64,000 bases of DNA, from contig CM055103.1 in the NCBI GenBank assembly GCA_029204225.1, forward strand, positions 19,852,925 to 19,916,924, written 5' to 3'. The stretch's first letter is position 1, and every line of letters begins with the position of its first letter. Shown here piece by piece: positions 21,419-31,120 of the stretch. This stretch comes from Diphasiastrum complanatum (lineage: Eukaryota > Streptophyta > Lycopodiopsida > Lycopodiales > Lycopodiaceae). The notes below the pieces were generated by a model. That model ran no database searches. It was given only the letters and a program-made list of their open reading frames with translations, and was not told the DNA's origin. A program made the translations under genes and the position numbers.

Positions 21419-22073
21419 TGTGAAAAATACAGATCCTAAGTGGATCTAAACTCCAAGATCATTGGCTTGAATGCTTGCACTCCAAACTACATAAGCTAGG
21501 AATTGGCAACACATTCTATGCTACCTAGAATGCAAAGAACTTGATCAAAAAGCATTTATCACAAATGGAAACTTCCATAAACATCAAGTGCGGCCCAAAA
21601 TAGCATTATACAGTCCATAATACATCAGCCTACCACTTTTGGAAAGCACCTAAGATCATACACAATAGCTTGAAGACAATACACACAACAATGCTCTCAA
21701 TGGAGGAAGAAACAATGACAATGATCTATTGATCTCAATGAAGCATACAAAAGGTTTCTCCAACCTGTTCTCCACGACTTCCCTACTATTTATGGATGAG
21801 GAAGATGACTCTCTCTCCTCTCTCTAGAAGGTACTTGACCCTAGATATTCCCTATATAGGAAAAATAGCTAAAAATGGCTTATATGACCAAAATACATCA
21901 AAATGGTCTCATTTTGAAGGGTATGAAGTTTGACACTTCATCATACTGAAAAAATACAGTAAATAAAAACATTGTGGCCTGGTTCACACGTGTGAAACTC
22001 CAGAACCAAAACTATTTACAATTTTAGCCAATTTAGGCCTCAAACTAGCTAGGAAATGTTGACAATTTTCACA
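21419..22073 (-). repeat. Element A 5' LTR
   Basis: 655 bases, almost identical to 15658-16312. It would supply the promoter for minus-strand transcription of the element. The TTCACACGTGTGAA palindrome is at 21983-21996. Confidence 0.97.
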
Positions 22074-22078
22074 GTTGG
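22074..22078. repeat. Target-site duplication gttgg (right)
   Basis: Matches 15653-15657. Removing element A and one copy would restore the pre-insertion sequence. Confidence 0.95.
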
Positions 22079-22254
22079 CACATTGCTATTATATTCTGTT
22101 GATTAGCATGCTAGATTGTGAATTAGCCATTTTTTCTGAACTAGATTGTGTTGATCAATCTAGAATCAGGTTATAGTGCCAATCACAAAGCTTAATCAAG
22201 GTCAATCACTCTTGTGGACATTCCCCACACGTGTGAATTCTGGAAATTCTGTCA
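22079..22254 (+). repeat. Element K 5' LTR, right part
   Basis: Ends ...AATTCTGTCA directly before the primer-binding site. The left end is not certain because element A interrupts this region. It contains the palindrome CACACGTGTG at 22226-22235. Confidence 0.75.
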
Positions 22255-22266
22255 TGGTATCAGAGC
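22255..22266 (+). promoter_or_regulatory. Element K primer-binding site
   Basis: TGGTATCAGAGC, identical to the site of element A, directly after the LTR end at 22254. Confidence 0.93.
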
Positions 22267-23026
22267 CTCATTAAGCTTTGCATGCTAACAACTCTGATTG
22301 TACAAGAAACTGAGAGCTAAATCAAGCAAAAAAAAGCAGTTTTGCACTTTTTCTAACCTTTCTCTGAAGTGTATTTGGATCAATTCGGACTTGAACTGAA
22401 TTTTTAGACCTGAATTGAGGTAGTATGGAATTCTGGAATTTCGCACGTGTGAAAATCAGAGATTTTTAGTCCCTTTGTTCTCCTTACTTATAGATCCAAA
22501 GATAGCAGTGCTATAGCTTGATGGAAAGCATTTGATTTGTACTTTCCATAGAAATTGAAACCAAATCAATCTAATGTGTTTAGCAAGAGTTATAAGCTCT
22601 TAAAGAGGATAGGGATAGGTCCAAAATCTGAGTGACAGCATTTTGATTTGATTCAATTATACTTTGTTCTAAATCCATTGTTTTGAGCATCCAACACAAG
22701 AAACTGTAGATCAAGACTGAGTTTGAAGTATTCGAACACCCTTTGAGTCTTCTGAGTGTCAATAGTGTTTTCTTTTGAAGCATTTCACACGTGCCAAAAG
22801 TAGGATTCAAACCAGCCAAAGTGTCTCAAACCACTTTTTGTGTCTGATCTAGATAACTTGTCTTGTGGAATATTTGAGATTCATCTCAAATATAGTTGCA
22901 AGTGTTTCACATAGGAAGGTAAATCAACCTTGAAAATACCTATAGTGAAAGAGAGCAGCAACTCTAAGTCTGATAGGAACAAGCTCAAACATATCTCAAT
23001 CCAATAACTAAGAAGTCTTCATTATA
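22267..23026 (+). other. Element K leader
   Basis: About 760 bases between the PBS and gag. No gene is seen. It contains two ACGTG sites in CGCACGTGTGAA (near 22442) and CACACGTGCC (near 22787), similar to the LTR palindrome. Confidence 0.6.
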
Positions 23027-24230
23027 ATGGCATCTCAGGGAGGATATCTTTTAGAAGCCAGTGAAAGACTAAACACTTCTAGTTACTGAATTTGGAAGTT
23101 AAGAATGGAGTCTGCTTTGATACTTCGGGATGTTATGGATATTGTGCTTGTTGTTGAGGAGGAGCCTCAAGCACTGGTTGAAATTCCTAAATATAAGAAG
23201 AGAGCTAGAATGGCTCTACATTTCATTAAGATGAATGTATCTAATGAAATTTTGAGAGAGATAGGATCTTGCACTGCAGCCAAAGAAGCTTGGGATGCAC
23301 TAAAGACCATCTATGAAGCAAAGAATACTTCTAGAATACTCACTTTTAGGAATCAGATTTTCCAAAGTTTTCAAAGAAGTGAAGAGAATGCATCTAGCTA
23401 TGTTCTGAGAGTTAAAGATTTACATAGAGAGCTTTCCTGTGTTGGTGTTACCATTAACCAAGTTGAGCTAGTTCAAGTCATACTGAATGGCTTGAGAGAT
23501 GACTATGATAATCTTGTTCAGTCTTTTGCTATTAAGGAGGAGTTACCTAATCTAGAAACTCTCCAAGGAATTCTTATTTCTGAAGAATCTAGACAAAGCT
23601 ATAAACTCTCCAAGATGAACAAACTTGAACATGGTGGAAGTGACAAAGCCCTCTTTGTCAAAGACAAGCAGAAAGGAAGGAGTAAGAACCAATTCTCTCA
23701 AGCATACAACAAAGACAAAGCCAAAGATCGAGATCAAGATGGTGAAGAGGATGAAACAGCTCATCCCTCTAACTCAAAAACCAAGAAGAAGAAAGTGAAG
23801 TGCTTCTTCTATGGCAAAAAGGGGCACTATGTCTCTAATTGCTTTAAGAAGAAAAACTAACTCAAGCAAGCTAATCTCTCCAAAGAGACTGAAGAAGATT
23901 CCGCTGCAAGTGATGGAGAAGGATCATTTATGGTGTCCAGTCTTTCATCATCACTTTTCAAAAAAGATGGAGCCTGGTATATAGACAGTGGAGCTTCTTC
24001 ACACATGTGTTGCTCACATGAGTCATTTGACTCAATCTTATCTTACAAGGGACTAAAGAGATCTATTTATACTGCTAATGATCATGAGTGTCCAATAGAA
24101 GGAATTGACAACATTCCATTGAAACTTGCTTCTTCAAAAGTTCTTGCACTTTCTAATGTTCTTTTCATTCCAAAACTTACAAAGAACTTAATCAGTGTGG
24201 AAAATTGCTTGATAATGGATGTGATGTAAA
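23027..24230 (+). pseudogene. Element K gag and protease
   Basis: The ATG at 23027 starts MASQGGYLLEASERLNTSSY, followed at once by a TGA and then IWKLRMES, the copia gag N terminus. The frame stays open from 23105 to 23860. The zinc knuckle reads CFFYGKKGHYVSNC, so the second Cys of CxxC is Tyr. A stop follows KKKN. Protease resumes with WYIDSGASSHMCC (about 23975) and LFIPKLTKNLISV, then a frameshift near 24205. Gag lacks a working zinc knuckle, and the translation is broken in at least three places. Confidence 0.9.
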
Positions 24231-26617
24231 GTTCAACTCCAATACTTGTTTTATCAAAAAAAATGATGAGATCCTTGCTGATGGATCAAGATGTGGTGGA
24301 ATTTTAAAGTTAAATTCTTATGAGAATGCAAACCTTTGTGAAATTGCTTTGTTATCTAAGGAGGAGCTGTGGCATAGAAGGTTGGGACATCCTAACTTTA
24401 CATCTATGTCTTCTATGGTTAAGAAGGAGAAGGCTATTGGTCTTCCAAAATATCTTTCTAAAGATTTCAAGCCTTGTGAGGCTTGTGCCATTGCAAAGTC
24501 ACACTGAAAGCCATATCAGAATTCTTTTATAAAGACTACTTATCCATTGGAACTCATACATTCAGATGTTCTAAAAGTATTGGTGGTGCAACATTTTTTG
24601 TCACCTTTATTGATGACTTTACTAGATACATTGGTTGTATCTACTTTCTTCAAAGGCTATGGTTTTTTATCACTTCCTTATCTTCAAAGCTTATGTAGAA
24701 AAACAATTTTCTTGCAAAGTTAAAGCTTTAAGATGTGATGGAGGAGGTGAATATATCTCCAACAAGTTTCATAGTTATTGTGAAGGTGAAGGAATAAAGA
24801 GAGAATTTTCTTGTGCCTATTCTCCATCCCAAAATGGAGTAGCTGAGAGGAAAAACAGATCTTTATGTGAATGTGCTAAAGCAATTCGAGTAGCAGCTTC
24901 TTTGCCTATTGAATATTGGGGTGAAGCTATAAATTGTGCAAACTATTTGTGCAATAGATTACCTCACAATGCTCTTGCTGGAAAAACACCTTTTGAAGTC
25001 TTGTTTCAGAAGAAACCTAAGGTAGATCACCTTAGAAATTTTGATTGTACTTGCTTTGTTAATATGCCCTTGGAAACAAGGAAAATAGATGATCCTAATT
25101 CTGTTAAAGGGATCATGGTTGGATATGCATCCAACAAGAAAGCTTACAGAATCTATGCTCCCTCTACCTCAACTACAATTGAGAGTAGAGATGCTATATT
25201 CCATGAAGATCAAAAATACATTCTTGACAAGGCCGAGTTCAAAGATTCTCACAAAGATACTCCAATCATCATCCTTGAAGATCATCATGGAGAGATGGGG
25301 CCGAGATTTGAGGAGAAGTCACCTCGAATTTTTTCACCAAGGAGATCTCAAAGAGAAAGATCCGAGCCTAGAAGGCTTACCTATGAAGATAGAGTAAAGC
25401 AAGTGGAAATCAACTCCACTAATTGTGCCTATTTTATTTCTCATGAGGAGCCGAAGGACGTATATGATGCTATCAACTCAAAGGAATGGTACCTTGCCAT
25501 GAAGGAGGAATATGATGCTTTGATGGCCAATAATACATGGGAGCTTGTGGATCTTCCATCCAACAAGCATACCATTGGTTGCAAATGGGTTTTTCGAGTC
25601 AAGTATAATCAAGATGGCACAATCAACAAGTACAAGGCTAGGCTTTGTGCTAAAGGCTTTGCTCAAGTATATGGGCTTGATTATGAGGAGATCTTTTCCC
25701 CAGTTGCAAAGATGGTGTCAAATAGAATCATAATTTCTCTTGCTTGTTTTTTGGCAAATTCTTCAACTAGATGTTTCTAATGCATTTCTAAATGGCTATC
25801 TAGAAGAAGAGATCTATATGGATCAACCTATTGGGTTCATCCATGATGAAGAAAAAGTTTGCTAGCTCTTCAAAAGATTATATGGATTAAAGCAACCTCC
25901 AAATTTATGGTATTCTCGACTTAACACCTTTCTTGCGTCACTAGGATTTAATCTTAGTAACTATGATCCTTCCTTATATGTCAAGTTTTTTGATAAAGAT
26001 ATTGTCATCCTTCTTATTTATGTTGATGATATCATTCTGACATGAAGTTGCATTAAGTTAATTGAGGAAACCAAGATTGCACTTGGAAAAGAGTTCAAGA
26101 TGCAAAATCTTGGAAAAATTCACTATATTCTAGGATTAGAGATTGACTTTCTTAAAGATAAAGCTTTTGTATGTCAATCTAGGTATGCTCTTTCAATGTT
26201 AAAAAAGTTCAATATGTTGAATTGTAAGAGTATAGAAATACCTATGGAGCAAAATGTAAAGGACTCTAACAAAGGTGATGAAAGATCCTTCGAGGACATC
26301 ACACTTTTTGGAAGTCTTATAGGCTCCTTACTTTGGCTCACAATAACTAGACCTAACATAAGCTTTAGTGTTCATAAGTTGAGCCAAGCTATGCAAAATC
26401 CTTCAGTTTATCATTGGAAAATGGCCAAGAGAGTGCTTAGATATATATCTTCAACTTTTGATTTTGGTTTATTGTATAAAAGTGAAGATCTTTCTATTAT
26501 TGGTTATTCTGACTTGGATTTTGCAAGTGATAGAGCAGATCAAAAATCTACAAGTGCTTATGTCATATATCTTGGAGGAAACTTGATATCTTGGCTTTCC
26601 AGAAAGCAAGATATTGC
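24205..26617 (+). pseudogene. Element K integrase, RT and start of RNase H
   Basis: In order: pre-integrase LWHRRLGHPNFTSM and CEACAIAKSH, integrase core start with LIHSDV (about 24555) and FVTFIDDFTRY in shifted frames, then the open frame 24635-25780 with RCDGGGEY (second Asp), YSPSQNGVAERKN (Glu) and RT start (GCKWVFRVKYNQDGTINKYK). After a frameshift near 25770: [32 protein letters not shown] and LLIYVDDIILT with the RT catalytic Asp pair intact. From 26100: GKIHYILGLEI and RNase H YSDLDFASDRADQKSTSAYV. The frame then runs into LTR sequence at 26618. Confidence 0.92.
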
Positions 26618-26688
26618 CACAAAGCTTAATCAAGATCAATCACTCTTGTGGACATTCTCCACACGTGTGAATTCTGGAAATTTTGTCA
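26618..26688 (+). repeat. Element K 3' LTR remnant
   Basis: 71 bases matching 22184-22254 with three substitutions. It includes the CACACGTGTG palindrome at 26660-26669. It is joined to RNase H on the left (shared GCCA/CACAAAG-type sequence at the join) and to a family B LTR on the right. Confidence 0.9.
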
Positions 26689-27345
26689 CCTTGTAAATCT
26701 TATCCTAAGGCCATTCGTAAGAGTGATCCACTTTTGCGTCATTACCAATGTTCACTTCAGTACTGGCCGACGTTGCACCCTTTTTACGCCCACCCCATGC
26801 AATTGCGCTAACAAATTGGATAACGATTGCAGCCATCCACGATCTCCTACAGACAGCACATCCACTCTGTACTTTATCTGCACACCTGTAATATTATGTA
26901 TATATATTGGATACCATCTGTGTATTCGATGATGATGATCAAATGATCAAGTGAGTGAAGAAGAGACTAAGAGAAGAGGTTTCATTCCTCATTACAGACA
27001 GAAATAAGCTTTGTAGGGCACGTGGTTTCATCCGCTATAGTCTTGTGCTCTACCGCATTATTGACTTGTATACTCGATATACTTAATTTGATACAGTGCA
27101 TTTGTTCTACATTTTAGATATGTCAATATTGTTATGCTTATTCTTCATTTTGTCTGATCTTTCTTGTTGCTCATTCTGGTAATAGGCGATTAACTTTTAG
27201 TCTTGTCTTTCATGACTAATTATCAGTCGAGCACAGTCTAGCTCTTCGTGAATCATTTGCGATAGATAATTTGTCTTGCGATTCGCAACAAATTATTCAT
27301 CTAGCGCTTCATCCATTAAATGTTTGGCTACATAATCTAGAATGA
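26689..27345 (+). repeat. Family B LTR, right part (B1)
   Basis: Homologous to B2 LTRs at about 34063-34840 and 38340-39105, with similar GTGTATATATTGGATA and CGAATCATT segments but clearly diverged. It ends at ...GACTGTGATTGG, where the LTR is fused to the protease coding region. Confidence 0.85.
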
Positions 27346-29774
27346 CTGTGATTGGCTGTTTCGAGTCCTATACACCTTACAGTACCCAGAAATTCATTCA
27401 CTTGGTGACAATAGCACACAAGTTATTGAAGGTGAAGGAACTGTAAGATTATGCTTTGCAAATGATCAATCTAAGCTACTCTCCAAAGTTTTGTATGTAC
27501 CTAAGTTATCCACGAATCTGCTCTCTATAAGCAGAATCACAGATCTAGGACACAGAGTTGAATTTGAATGTGATCGATGTAAAGTAGTTGATAGGACAGG
27601 GAAGATCCTAGAACTCGGAAAGAGACATGGATACTTGTATAAATTAAGTCATTGCTTTTCTGCCTCTAGTCAAGCTCTCAGTACTTCAATTCAATCAAAT
27701 AAAGGTTTACTTTGGCATTATAGACTTGACAATTTAAATTATGATGTTGTACAACGAATGTCTAGACAATCTATTGTTCTTGATCTTAACTATCCTTGTG
27801 AAACAATTGAGCTACCTGTCTGTCAAGACTGTTTACTTGGAAAACAAACTAGGAAGCCATTTAAGTCAAGCCATCAGGATGTTGCTAGAGGATTGCTAGA
27901 TGTTGTACATTCAAATATTTGTGGCCCTATGAAAAATCATTCGCTGAAGAAAGCCAAGTATTTTATAACCTTTATTGATGAATTCTCGAGAAGAACGATG
28001 GTGTACTTCATAAAGAAAAAATCAGAAGCCTTCAAGTGCTTCAGAATCTTCAAGGAGCATGCAAAAAAGGAGACTAGAAGGACGATCAAGGCCCTAAGGT
28101 CAGATAAAAGAACCGAACTCTAGTCGAATCCGCTAAGTGTATGCTAGCACATGCATCGTTGCCCAAGAGGTTCTGGGCTGAAGCTATCTCCACTGCAGCT
28201 TACATATAGAACAGATGTTCAACCAAAGCCCTCTCAGACAAGACACCCCACGAGGTGTGGACAGGCTCCAAGCCTTCTTTGAAGAACCTAAGAGTGTTTG
28301 GATGCATTGCCTACGCGCAGATTTCAAAGGACACAAGGAAGAAATTGACTTACAATGTCTAAAGACCATCCTGATTGGATATACTTCGTCTGATAACACC
28401 TACAAACTGTACGATCCTGATACCCAGCAAATCTTGTATAGCCAGGATACAGTCTTTATCGAGGATCAGTTCGTCGACCTCAAAGGCAAGGATATTGCTC
28501 AAGAAGAACCTTCATCACCTGCCATTGACACGACAATCCGAGCTTCTAGCTTAGGAATGTCTATCGTCGATTCACTTTGAGACAGTGAATCAGACGAAGA
28601 TATTGCTGCTACCCAGCAACATATCTCAAGAGCAGTTCATCAGTCGAATCCTCCCAAAAGATCAAGTCGAGTGCGCACACAGCCCACCTGTCTGTCTTTT
28701 AATGCAGGAACTGACGATAGTCGAAGAGGCACTCAACCAACTAGACTCTGATCTCTGGTGAGAAGCTATGGACAGAGAGTATTCCTCTCTGATCAAGAAT
28801 CAGACATGGTCATTAGTCAAAGCTCCTATTGGCTGCAATATTATTGATTGCAAATGGATCTTTAAGATCAAATATAATGCCAACGGAGCGATTGATCGAA
28901 GGAAGGCTAGACTGGTAGCACGAGGATTCACCCAGATCTCGAATGTCGATTGCAGTGAGACTTTTAGTCCAGTCATCAAACATTCGTCGATCCGAATACT
29001 TCTGTCTATACTGTATCTGTCGACCTCGAAGTACATCAACTCGATGTACACAGCCTATCTGAATGGAGTTATACAAGAAGATATCTACATGACCCAGCCC
29101 GAAGGATACGTTTTGGAAGACATGAAGAATCATGTCTGTAAACTCCATAAAGCACTGTACGGCTTGAAATAGTCTGCCGGAGTTTGGTTTCAGAGGATCA
29201 ACACATTCCTCATTGAACAAGGATTTAAACCAAGCACTGCTGATTGCAACATTTATTCAAAGTCAGTGTTGCAATCCTTCATTATCATCACCTTGTATGT
29301 TGATGATACGTTGCTCTTCAGCAACAATGCCAATATGGTCAAGGATTCAAAACAGATGTTGTTCTCAGAATCTGACATGACTGATCTGGGCAAAGCTCAC
29401 TTCTGTCTTGGAATTCAAATCCACAGAGAAAGAGCAAATCGACTGATTTACATCACTCAACAAAGGTATCTTCATAACATTTTTAACAGATACAATTTGA
29501 TGAATTGTAAATTATCTCACTCACCAATGGATCCAAGCCTGCATTTGTCAAAGGACCAATGTCCCCAGACAAAGCAGGAAGAGGAGCAGATGAGAGAATA
29601 CCCGTATCGATCGATACTCGGATCTCTCATGTTCGCAATGGTCTGTACAAGGCCAGATATCTCTTTTGCTGTCAACTCACTCAGCCAATACATGGCTAAT
29701 CCTGGAATTACCCGCAGGACATGGTTGCAGACATTTTTACGAAAGCACTCAGTGTTAATGCACACAACAGATTT
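27346..29774 (+). pseudogene. B1 pol (protease tail, integrase, RT, pol end)
   Basis: Pieces in order: VLYVPKLSTNLLSISRITDL (protease tail), LLWHYRLDNLNYDVV and CQDCLLGKQTRKP (zinc site), LDVVHSNICGPM (the first Asp is Asn here), and FITFIDEFSRRTMVYF. ALRSDK is then joined to RTEL, a roughly 113-base deletion relative to B2 that removes the segment between the second Asp and the catalytic Glu. Integrase C terminus and RT follow with GCNIIDCKWIFKIKYNANGA and LYVDDTLLFSNN (29281-29320). The end shows MVADIFTKAL in the second frame. Several stops are shared with B2. Confidence 0.88.
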
Positions 29775-31120
29775 TGAACTCGAAAATAACATAGCAGTGA
29801 TTCTAGGTAATGGGAGCAGACATGATGTCAAAGGCATTGGCATTCTACAGCTGCGAACACTATCAGGTCAAGCAGAGCTGCCAGGAGCACTCTACATGCC
29901 TTCACTAAGAAAAGATCTATTATCAGTCTCCAAGATGGCAGATATTGGAATTCAAGTTTTGTTCGACGGCAACACATGCCGCATGATCGAGAAAAATACA
30001 AACAAATTGCTGACGGTTGGATGCAGAGAAGGAAATCTCTACCAAGCCAAGATAATCAGCAACTCTGATAGCATATTAAATGTATCAGAAAATGAAGGTC
30101 ATCTCTGGCACAGAAGAATGTATCATCTGAACATGAGGACCCTGTATGACATGTGTTAGAAAGACATAGTCACAGGTCTAAAGATATCAAGACCCGATAC
30201 TGAGTTTTGCGAAGCCTGTCAGAAAGTCATACAGCATCGGAATCCATTCACTCATGAGGGAAGAAGAGCCAAAGAAGTTCTTGAGCTCATTCACTCAGAT
30301 GTCTATGGACTGATGAAAATGGATTCGCTCTCAAGATCGAGGTACTTCCTGACGTTCATAGATGACTACAACCGGATGACCACGATCTACTACCTAAAGA
30401 AGAAATCTGAAGTATTTGATTCCTTCAAGAAGTTTGTGGCATTTGCAGAGAGACACACCTCAAAGAAGATACAGATCATCAGATCTGACAATGGAGGTGA
30501 CTACAAGAGCAAAGAATTTTCAAGATTCTGCCAAGAACAAGGGATCGAGCATCAGTTCACTCCTGCGTATACACTAGAATATAATGGTGTCGCAGAGAGA
30601 AGAAATATAACGCTAGTCAAAGGAGCCAGATGAATGATGGCACAAGCTCAATTGCCAAGTCAATTCTGGGCTGAGGCAATAGCTATAGTTGTACACTTGT
30701 AGAACTGTTCAACAACGACAGCATTGGAAAATAAGACACCGTATGAGATGTGGACAGGTTGAAAGCCTGATCTATCATACGTACATGTGTTTGGATGTGC
30801 ATCATACAAGCACATTCCAAAAGAACAAAGAAGCACTCGATGATAAATCAGAGCAAACAATCATGGTTGGGTACTCGAATGGAACACAAGTGTACAGGCT
30901 CTACAACCCAACCACGAAAAAGGTTGTTTCGAGCAGAGATGTGAAGTTCGATGAGTCCACATTCCCTGGACTGAAAGATGAAAGAGGCCATGAGATCTTC
31001 ACATTGTTGTCAATTCAAGAGGGAGATCGAGGACAGACGTCAAATCAAAATGTTGAGCCACAGACTCTAGAGCAGCAGGAAGCAGAAGATCAACTCCACA
31101 AATAAGGAACGTTCGAGCAG
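29775..31120 (+). pseudogene. Copia fragment C: protease and integrase
   Basis: A different copia family. It begins inside protease (ELENNIAVILGNGSRHDVKG), then LYMPSLRKDLLSVSKMADIG, LWHRRMYHLNMRTLYDMC and CEACQKV (zinc site), ELIHSDVYGLMKMDSLSRSR (first Asp intact), RSDNGGDYKSKEF (second Asp) and YTLEYNGVAERRN (Glu intact). After a stop come WAEAIAIVV and the integrase C terminus (VGYSNGTQVYRLYNPTTKKV, SRDVKFDES). The first part is in frame with the B1 tail. It ends at about 31120, where the Penelope-like remnant begins on the other strand. The family is closer to H (57610-60044) than to B. Confidence 0.85.

Larger units (their letters stand above)
15658..22073 (-). mobile_element. Copia element A, complete and very young
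   Basis: 6,416 bases, minus strand, with 655-bp LTRs at both ends (TGTGA...TTCACA as read on plus) and the 5-bp target duplication gttgg at 15653-15657 and 22074-22078. The LTRs differ at one base of 655. Between them are an initiator-tRNA-type primer-binding site, a leader of about 1.2 kb, one gag-pol frame (gag, protease, integrase, RT, RNase H; copia order) and a polypurine tract. The pol frame is interrupted only by one TGA. It inserted next to or inside the 5' LTR of element K. Confidence 0.98.
22079..26688 (+). mobile_element. Copia element K, 3'-deleted
   Basis: Plus-strand copia related to A. It has the end of its 5' LTR (to 22254), a PBS, a leader, gag from 23027, protease, integrase, RT and the start of RNase H. 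At about 26617 the RNase H frame jumps straight into the last 71 bases of the LTR (26618-26688), which match 22184-22254 with three differences. The rest of RNase H, the polypurine tract and most of the 3' LTR are lost. Several frameshifts and stops are present. Confidence 0.9.
26689..29774 (+). mobile_element. Copia element B1 (family B), internally deleted
   Basis: Starts in the middle of a family B LTR (homologous to B2 from 34063 on), then jumps into protease and continues through integrase, RT and the last part of pol. Compared with B2 it lacks gag, part of the integrase core and RNase H. The left part of its LTR and its 3' LTR are missing. At 29774-29775 it joins another copia fragment (C). 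Confidence 0.88.
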
